Source: JBFMEX01 sp040752215 (GTDB lineage: Bacteria; Pseudomonadota; Alphaproteobacteria; Rhizobiales; Hyphomicrobiaceae). Taken from it: 9,435 nucleotides of DNA. The notes beneath the pieces were generated by a model. That model did no database searches. It was not told where the DNA came from and saw only the letters and a list, made by a program, of their open reading frames with translations. Position numbers and translations under genes: made by a program. Below are positions 5,372 through 9,435 of this stretch, piece after piece (position 1 is the stretch's first letter; each line of letters opens with the position of its first letter). Location: positions 1 to 9,435 of the forward strand of contig JBFMEX010000099.1 of the NCBI GenBank assembly GCA_040752215.1, given 5' to 3'.

Positions 5372-7394
5372 GCCTCAGCCTCTCGTCGTCACCGGGCAGC
5401 AGCGCATCGAGCGCGTCGGCGGTGCGCTCGAGGGCGCCGGCGAGCGTTGCCAGTGCAGCCTCGGCGCCGGACTGCATTCGGGTCAGCTCGCCCCGGTCGC
5501 CGGCGAGCCGGGCCAGTGCGGCGGCCATCTCGGCCGCATCCTTGACCTCGATCGCGCCGCCGTGGCGGATTAGCGCGGCATAGGCGTCCTTGAAATTGCT
5601 CCAGCTCGGGCCGGTCAGCACGGCAGCGCCGTGACGGACGGCCTCGATCGGGTTCTGCCCACCGCGGTCGATCAGCGAGCCGCCGAGAAATGCGACTCCG
5701 GCGAGCGAGTAGAGCGTGCCGAGCTCGCCGATGGTATCGGCAACGTAGATGTCGGTGTCGGCGGCGGGCGTGCGATGCAGCGAGCGCTGCACGATCTTGA
5801 AGCCTTCGGCTTTCAGCTGCTCGGAGATCTGGGTGCCGCGCTCGGGATGGCGCGGGGCGACGATGGTCAGCAGCCCGGGGAGGTCGCGGGCCAGGCGGCG
5901 ATGGGCGGCGGCGACGATCAGCTCCTCGCCCTCGTGGGTGCTTGCGGCGACGAACGTCGGCCGACCGGCGATCGCGGCGCGCAGCGCCTCCAGCTCGGCG
6001 AGGTCGACAGGCGGCGGCGGGGCGTCGATCTTGAGGTTGCCGACGGCGAGCACGCGCCGCGCGCCGAGCTCCTGGAACCAGCGTGCCAGCTTGTCGTTCT
6101 GGGCCAGCACGAGGTCGAAACGGGCGAACAGCGGCGCGGCGAGACGGGGCCGTTTGCGCCAGCGCTTGTAACTCCGCGGCGACATGCGCGCGTTGACGAG
6201 TGCGAGCGGGACGCCGCGCCGGGCGGTCTCCAGCACGAGATTGGGCCAGATCTCGGACTCGGTGAAGACGGCGAGATCGGGCCTCCAGTGATCGAGAAAG
6301 CGGGCGGCGTAGCGGGCGACGTCGAGCGGCACGTACTGGTGGATGGCGTTGGCGCCGAGGCGGCGTGCGGCGAGCCCGGCCGAGGTGACGGTGCCGGTGG
6401 TAAGCAGGAAGCTGAGCTCGGGCCGGCGCGCGGTGAGCGCGTCGATCAGCGGCAGCACGGCGTTTGCCTCGCCGACGCTTGCCGCATGGCACCACACCAG
6501 CCGGCCCTCGGGCCGCGCCGCGCCGGCGATGCCGAACCGCTCGCCGCGGCGGCCCGGATCCTCCTTTCCCTGGCGCTCACGCAGCTTGAGCAGCAGCGTC
6601 GCCGCGGGCTCGAAGGCACGGGTCGCCGCCCGGTAGACCTTGAGGCCGAGGCCCGGCTCGGTGACCGGCGCATCGGGGCACGGCAGGCCACGCGGCGCGA
6701 TGCGGGCGACGTCGGCGCCGGCGAGCGCATAGGCGCGCTCGGTGGCGGCATTCAACGACTGCTCGAGCGCGAGGCGGTAGCGCTCCACACCGTCGGCGTC
6801 GAGGTCGCGCGGCACGAGAAGCGGCGGGCCGGCCGCATAGGCGAGCTTCGAATACGGGAGATTGATCGTCATCCGGCTCCAGGTGTCGAGTGCCTTGAAG
6901 CGGCTCGTGGCGGCGGCGACGGGGACGATCGGGCGACCCGACAGGCGGGCGATTGCGATGATGCCCTCGCCGGCGCGGCGCGCGGGGCCGGGCGGCACGT
7001 CGGCGGTCATGACGACGCTCGCGCCTTCCTCGAGCGCGCCGACCGCGCCGCGCAGCGCCGCCGCTCCGCCGCGGTCCTTGCGCCGGCCACCTGCGCCGGC
7101 GCCGCGGATCAGCTCGACGCCGAGCGCCTGCATCGCCTCGCCGATCAGGTCGGCGTCGCCGTGACGGGCGACCATCGCCTTGACGCGCGCACCCTTCGGC
7201 CTCAGCACCGAGAGCATCATGAACTGGCCGTGCCAGCAGGCGAGGATCAGCGGATGGTCGGCGGCGAGGCGCTGGAGCAGATCGGGTGGATCGGTGCGCA
7301 TGGTCGAGGTGCGCTCGACGAGCCCGATCACGCGTGCCAGCGAGCGGCCGGCGAGCCGCTTGATGGGAGACCTGTGATCCGGCGATTGCGCCAT
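5361..7394 (-). CDS. waaA: DUF374 acyltransferase-Kdo transferase (WaaA) fusion
   Basis: This is one uninterrupted frame of 677 residues with two domains. Residues 15-225 resemble DUF374, a lysophospholipid-acyltransferase-like family: CWHGQFMML (53-61), MVARHGDADLIGEAM (74-88), ADVPPGPARRAGEGIIAIAR (131-150) and GRPIVPVAAATSRFKALDTW (153-172). Residues 248-670 are a complete 3-deoxy-D-manno-octulosonate transferase, which adds Kdo from CMP-Kdo to lipid IVA. It shows GKEDPGRRGERFG (276-288), HAASVGEA (303-310, with E309 as the expected general base), FTESEIWPNL (378-387), APRHPERG (513-520) and GGSLIDRGGQNPIEA (571-585). Between the domains I find no stop and no ATG, GTG or TTG, so WaaA has no separate start before its conserved core. 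The usual WaaA N-terminal membrane anchor is not evident. ATG 7394 is chosen on family length; an in-frame ATG at 7556 would add 54 unrecognised residues. The gene overlaps lpxK by 11 bases. Confidence 0.9.
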   Translation of the reverse strand: MAQSPDHRSPIKRLAGRSLARVIGLVERTSTMRTDPPDLLQRLAADHPLILACWHGQFMMLSVLRPKGARVKAMVARHGDADLIGEAMQALGVELIRGAGAGGRRKDRGGAAALRGAVGALEEGASVVMTADVPPGPARRAGEGIIAIARLSGRPIVPVAAATSRFKALDTWSRMTINLPYSKLAYAAGPPLLVPRDLDADGVERYRLALEQSLNAATERAYALAGADVARIAPRGLPCPDAPVTEPGLGLKVYRAATRAFEPAATLLLKLRERQGKEDPGRRGERFGIAGAARPEGRLVWCHAASVGEANAVLPLIDALTARRPELSFLLTTGTVTSAGLAARRLGANAIHQYVPLDVARYAARFLDHWRPDLAVFTESEIWPNLVLETARRGVPLALVNARMSPRSYKRWRKRPRLAAPLFARFDLVLAQNDKLARWFQELGARRVLAVGNLKIDAPPPPVDLAELEALRAAIAGRPTFVAASTHEGEELIVAAAHRRLARDLPGLLTIVAPRHPERGTQISEQLKAEGFKIVQRSLHRTPAADTDIYVADTIGELGTLYSLAGVAFLGGSLIDRGGQNPIEAVRHGAAVLTGPSWSNFKDAYAALIRHGGAIEVKDAAEMAAALARLAGDRGELTRMQSGAEAALATLAGALERTADALDALLPGDDERLRRAS

Positions 7395-7661
7395 GCTTGG
7401 TGGTGCCCCTGGGGCTGTCGGCCGCAAGCTCGCAAGGGCTCTCCGCCCTCGGGCCGGGGCCAGCACGGAGCCGCCAAGCTCCGCTCTCGCAAGTGGAATC
7501 CAGTGGGTCCGCCAGCCCCCCGGCCTGGACTCTTGCAGAGGGTTCCTATAGCGCATATCTAGCGAAAGCAAACGGGATCGAGTGGTGGGCGGCTTCGGCG
7601 TTCGAGGCTCATTCACCGCGCGGTCTTCTGCGCGTTTTTTGAGAGGCCTCGAAGCGAGTCG
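7395..7661. promoter_or_regulatory. Divergent intergenic region between waaA fusion and phosphatase
   Basis: These 267 bases separate two divergent starts and should hold promoters for both directions. The AT-richer patch at 7530-7575 is the best candidate. On the plus strand TTGCAG (7533-7538) lies 17 bases before TATCTA (7556-7561). On the minus strand TTGCTT (7571-7566) lies 15 bases before TATAGG (7550-7545). Both pairs are weak matches. A short stem followed by six T residues is listed separately. Confidence 0.4.
7617..7640 (+). terminator. Short GC stem followed by T6 in the phosphatase leader
   Basis: CGCGC (7617-7621) pairs with GCGCG (7630-7634) around an 8-base loop, and TTTTTT follows at 7635-7640. 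This has the form of a small intrinsic terminator on the plus strand, but the 5-base stem is short. It ends 21 bases before the phosphatase ATG, where a terminator could act only as an attenuator or block stray upstream transcription. Confidence 0.3.
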
Positions 7662-8399
7662 ATGGCGGGATTCGCAAAATCGGCACGGCGCGCGGTCAAG
7701 CGCGTCACGACGTCGATCCGGAGCGGCTTGATCGAAAGCTCGCCGCCGTGGCTCGCAGAGACGCTCGGCCCGGCCGCGCGCTATTTCGACATGTTGTTCG
7801 TGGATCACGGAATTTTCCGGATCGTCTATCTCAATCGGCATCGCCTGTCGGAGAAGGCGTGGCGGGCCGCTCAGCCGGCCCCGCACCAGATCCGTCGCAT
7901 CGCTGGCGAAGGCATCCGCACGATCGTCAATCTGCGCGGCGAGCGGGTGTGCGGCAGCTACTGGCTGGAGCGGGAGGCGTGCCGGCGCTACGGCGTCGAT
8001 CTCGTCAACTTCCAGGTGCGCTCGCGCGCCGCGCCTTCGCGCGAGGAATTGCTGCGCGCCCGCGACCTCTTCAACTCGATCGAGTACCCGATGCTGATGC
8101 ACTGCAAGTCGGGCGCCGACCGGGCCGGGCTGATGAGCGTGCTCTATCGCTTTGTCAAGGAGGGCGTGCCACTCGAGATCGCCCGGCAGGAGCTCTCGCT
8201 GCGCTATGGGCACATCCGCCAGGCGGAGACCGGCGTGCTCGACTATTTCTTCGAGCGCTACCTCGCCGACAATGCACGCCGGCCGATACCCTTCTTCGAG
8301 TGGGTCGAGACGGTCTACGATCCCGACGAGGTCAAGCGCTCGTTCCAATCGCAAGGGTGGGCGAACCGGGTGGTCGATACGGTGCTGCGGCGGGAGTAG
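7662..8399 (+). CDS. Cys-based protein tyrosine / dual-specificity phosphatase family protein
   Basis: This 245-residue protein carries the signature HCKSGADRAG at 147-156, fitting the HCx5R P-loop with nucleophile C148 and phosphate-binding R154. Upstream, AAQPAPHQIRRIAGEGIRTIVNLRGER (69-95) matches the start of the phosphatase fold in bacterial tyrosine/dual-specificity phosphatases. The general-acid Asp is not obvious in the region before the P-loop; D113 is one candidate. The N-terminus is basic, and the aromatic, hydrophobic stretch at 40-60 (FDMLFVDHGIFRIVYLN) is not a clear signal peptide, so a cytoplasmic or membrane-associated location is likely. The substrate could be phosphotyrosine, a phospholipid or a sugar phosphate. 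No clear ribosome binding site precedes the ATG. It diverges from the LPS unit and is followed after 51 bases by the FAH-family gene. Confidence 0.88.
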   Translation: MAGFAKSARRAVKRVTTSIRSGLIESSPPWLAETLGPAARYFDMLFVDHGIFRIVYLNRHRLSEKAWRAAQPAPHQIRRIAGEGIRTIVNLRGERVCGSYWLEREACRRYGVDLVNFQVRSRAAPSREELLRARDLFNSIEYPMLMHCKSGADRAGLMSVLYRFVKEGVPLEIARQELSLRYGHIRQAETGVLDYFFERYLADNARRPIPFFEWVETVYDPDEVKRSFQSQGWANRVVDTVLRRE

Positions 8400-8450
8400 C
8401 ACCGCGGGCTTCCGGGCGCGGCCGGCAACGACAACAGGGAGGAGCGCGAG

Positions 8451-9299
8451 GTGAAGCTCGTACGGTTCGGCGCGGCGGGTGCGGAGAAGCCCGGTCTCGT
8501 GGATGCGCAAGGCCGCCTGCGCGATCTCTCCGAGCACATTCGCGACATCGACGGCACGACGCTCGGGCCCGAGACATTGGCGCGGCTGCGCGCGCTCGAT
8601 CCCATGGGGCTGCCGCTGGCGCCGAACGGCGTGCGGCTCGGCGCGCCGGTCGGCAATGTCAGGAATTTCATCGGCATCGGGCTCAACTATGCCGACCACG
8701 CCGCAGAGGCGGGGCTGAGAATTCCGCGCGAACCGGTGATCTTCAACAAGATCGGCAATTGCATCGTCGGCGCGAGCGACGACGTGATGATGCCGAAGGG
8801 CGCGAGCCAGCTCGACTACGAGGTCGAGATCGCGTTCGTGATCGGCAGCCGCGCCCGCTACGTCGAGGAGGCGGAGGCGGCCGGCTACATCGCCGGCTAC
8901 ACGATCTGCAACGACGTCTCCGAGCGCCATTTCCAGACCGAGCGCTCGGGGCAGTGGGTCAAGGGCAAGTGCTGCGAGACGTTCGGACCGCTGGGGCCGT
9001 GGCTGGTCACGCCGGACGAGATCGCCGACGTGCACGCGCTCTCGATGTGGCTCGACGTCAACGGCGAGAAGCGCCAGCGCGGCTCGACGGCGACGATGAT
9101 CTTCAAGATCCCGTTCATCCTCTCCTACGTGACGCAGTTCATGGTGCTGGAGCCGGGCGACGTCGTCACCACCGGCACACCGCCCGGCGTCGCACTCGGC
9201 ATGAAGCCGCCCAAATGGCTGCAGGTCGGCGACGAGATGCGGTTGGGGATAGATGGGCTGGGAGAGCAAAGGCAGAAGGTGGTGGCGTTCGGTGGGTAG
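8451..9299 (+). CDS. Fumarylacetoacetate hydrolase family protein
   Basis: This 282-residue, full-length member of the FAH superfamily belongs to metal-dependent enzymes that cleave or isomerise 2-oxo/2-hydroxy dicarboxylates. A family-specific N-terminal part (1-65) is followed by the FAH fold: NFIGIGLNYADHAAE (72-86), PVIFNKIGNCIVGASDDV (95-112), LDYEVEIAFVIG (121-132), GYTICNDVSERHFQ (149-162), TGTPPGVALGMKPP (241-254) and GLGEQRQKVVAF (269-280). The expected divalent-metal ligands are E124, E126 and D155, all present. Paralogues in this subgroup are annotated as ureidoglycolate lyase, 2-hydroxyhepta-2,4-diene-1,7-dioate isomerase or acylpyruvase, and the sequence does not decide among them. 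The GTG start at 8451 has a strong AGGGAGGAG ending 6 bases upstream. The gene probably shares a transcript with the phosphatase. An insertion sequence begins about 10 bases after its stop without truncating it. Confidence 0.93.
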   Translation: MKLVRFGAAGAEKPGLVDAQGRLRDLSEHIRDIDGTTLGPETLARLRALDPMGLPLAPNGVRLGAPVGNVRNFIGIGLNYADHAAEAGLRIPREPVIFNKIGNCIVGASDDVMMPKGASQLDYEVEIAFVIGSRARYVEEAEAAGYIAGYTICNDVSERHFQTERSGQWVKGKCCETFGPLGPWLVTPDEIADVHALSMWLDVNGEKRQRGSTATMIFKIPFILSYVTQFMVLEPGDVVTTGTPPGVALGMKPPKWLQVGDEMRLGIDGLGEQRQKVVAFGG

Positions 9300-9311
9300 G
9301 AGGCGGCCGAT

Positions 9312-9435
9312 GCTGTCGAAAAAGGGCTTGTGAGGGCCGTCGAATGCTGATTCCGTTGCCGGAGTGATGTTCGGAGACGGAGGGCGCGGCATGATGGGGC
9401 GGCGGAAGCGGGATCAAGGCAAGCTCTTCTACGAG
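9312..9435 (+). mobile_element. Left end of an insertion sequence (IS1182/IS5-like), continues past the window
   Basis: GCTGTCGAAAAAGG at 9312-9325 resembles the GCTGTTGAAAAAG-type terminal inverted repeat found on several transposons with DDE transposases. A transposase start follows at 9391. The right end and any target duplication lie outside the window, so the boundary is approximate. Confidence 0.5.
9391..9435 (+). CDS. Transposase, N-terminal fragment (cut by window edge)
   Basis: The last 45 bases encode MMGRRKRDQGKLFYE. This matches the stereotyped beginning (MMG-x-Q-x-LFYEF) of DDE transposases in the IS1182/IS5-like group with a DUF772-type N-terminal domain. Only 15 codons are visible, so the family is tentative and intactness cannot be judged. 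GGAGACGGAGGG lies just upstream of the tandem ATG codons. It reads in the same direction as the FAH-family gene. Confidence 0.65.
   Translation, partial: MMGRRKRDQGKLFYE

Noticed and set aside
7395..7556. N-terminal extension of the fusion protein from an in-frame ATG at 7556
   Set aside because: The 54 added residues are unrecognised and Arg/Pro/Gly-rich, and would overlap the best promoter-like patch. Family length favours the ATG at 7394, though the alternative is not excluded.
7395..9392. The minus-strand frame of the waaA fusion stays open upstream to 9392, giving an apparent 1343-residue protein
   Set aside because: The part upstream of 7394 is antisense to the well-supported phosphatase and FAH-family genes. 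It has low-complexity Arg/Ala/His-rich composition and no recognisable domain. It is a high-GC shadow frame.

Overview
The window is high-GC DNA with dense, strongly GC-biased coding. It most likely comes from an alphaproteobacterium. The best evidence is the block xseA, DUF2093, lpxK, waaA, DUF374, which I recall as a conserved neighbourhood in Rhizobiales and related orders. The genus cannot be read from this sequence alone.

Layout, left to right. (1) Positions 1-1969, minus strand: a large TPR-CHAT protein with a predicted signal peptide. Its C-terminal CHAT core runs off the left edge. (2) 1970-2358: a gene-free divergent region holding several nested inverted repeats and a plausible -10 box. 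(3) 2359-3954, plus: xseA, the large subunit of exodeoxyribonuclease VII, with a tandem ~45-residue repeat in its C-terminal helical part. (4) 4071-4322, plus: a small DUF2093 protein whose 3' end overlaps lpxK tail to tail. (5) 4268-7394, minus: an envelope lipopolysaccharide unit. Its first gene joins a DUF374-type acyltransferase domain to a complete Kdo transferase (WaaA) domain in one uninterrupted frame. It is followed by lpxK, which starts inside the end of that gene. (6) 7395-7661: a second divergent intergenic region. (7) 7662-9299, plus: a Cys-based tyrosine/dual-specificity phosphatase, then a fumarylacetoacetate-hydrolase-family enzyme, probably co-transcribed. (8) From about 9310: the left end of an insertion sequence, with the first 15 codons of a transposase.

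The minus-strand unit covers two adjacent steps of lipid A-Kdo assembly. LpxK phosphorylates the tetraacyldisaccharide, and WaaA then adds Kdo to the product. The DUF374 domain suggests a linked acyl-transfer step. The phosphatase faces away from this unit across a shared promoter region; a role in envelope lipid or signalling metabolism is only an inference from position.

The observations most worth a second look are the DUF374-WaaA fusion, the nested inverted repeats between the CHAT gene and xseA, the secreted-type TPR-CHAT protein, and the internal repeat in XseA. I saw no RNA genes and no CRISPR array.
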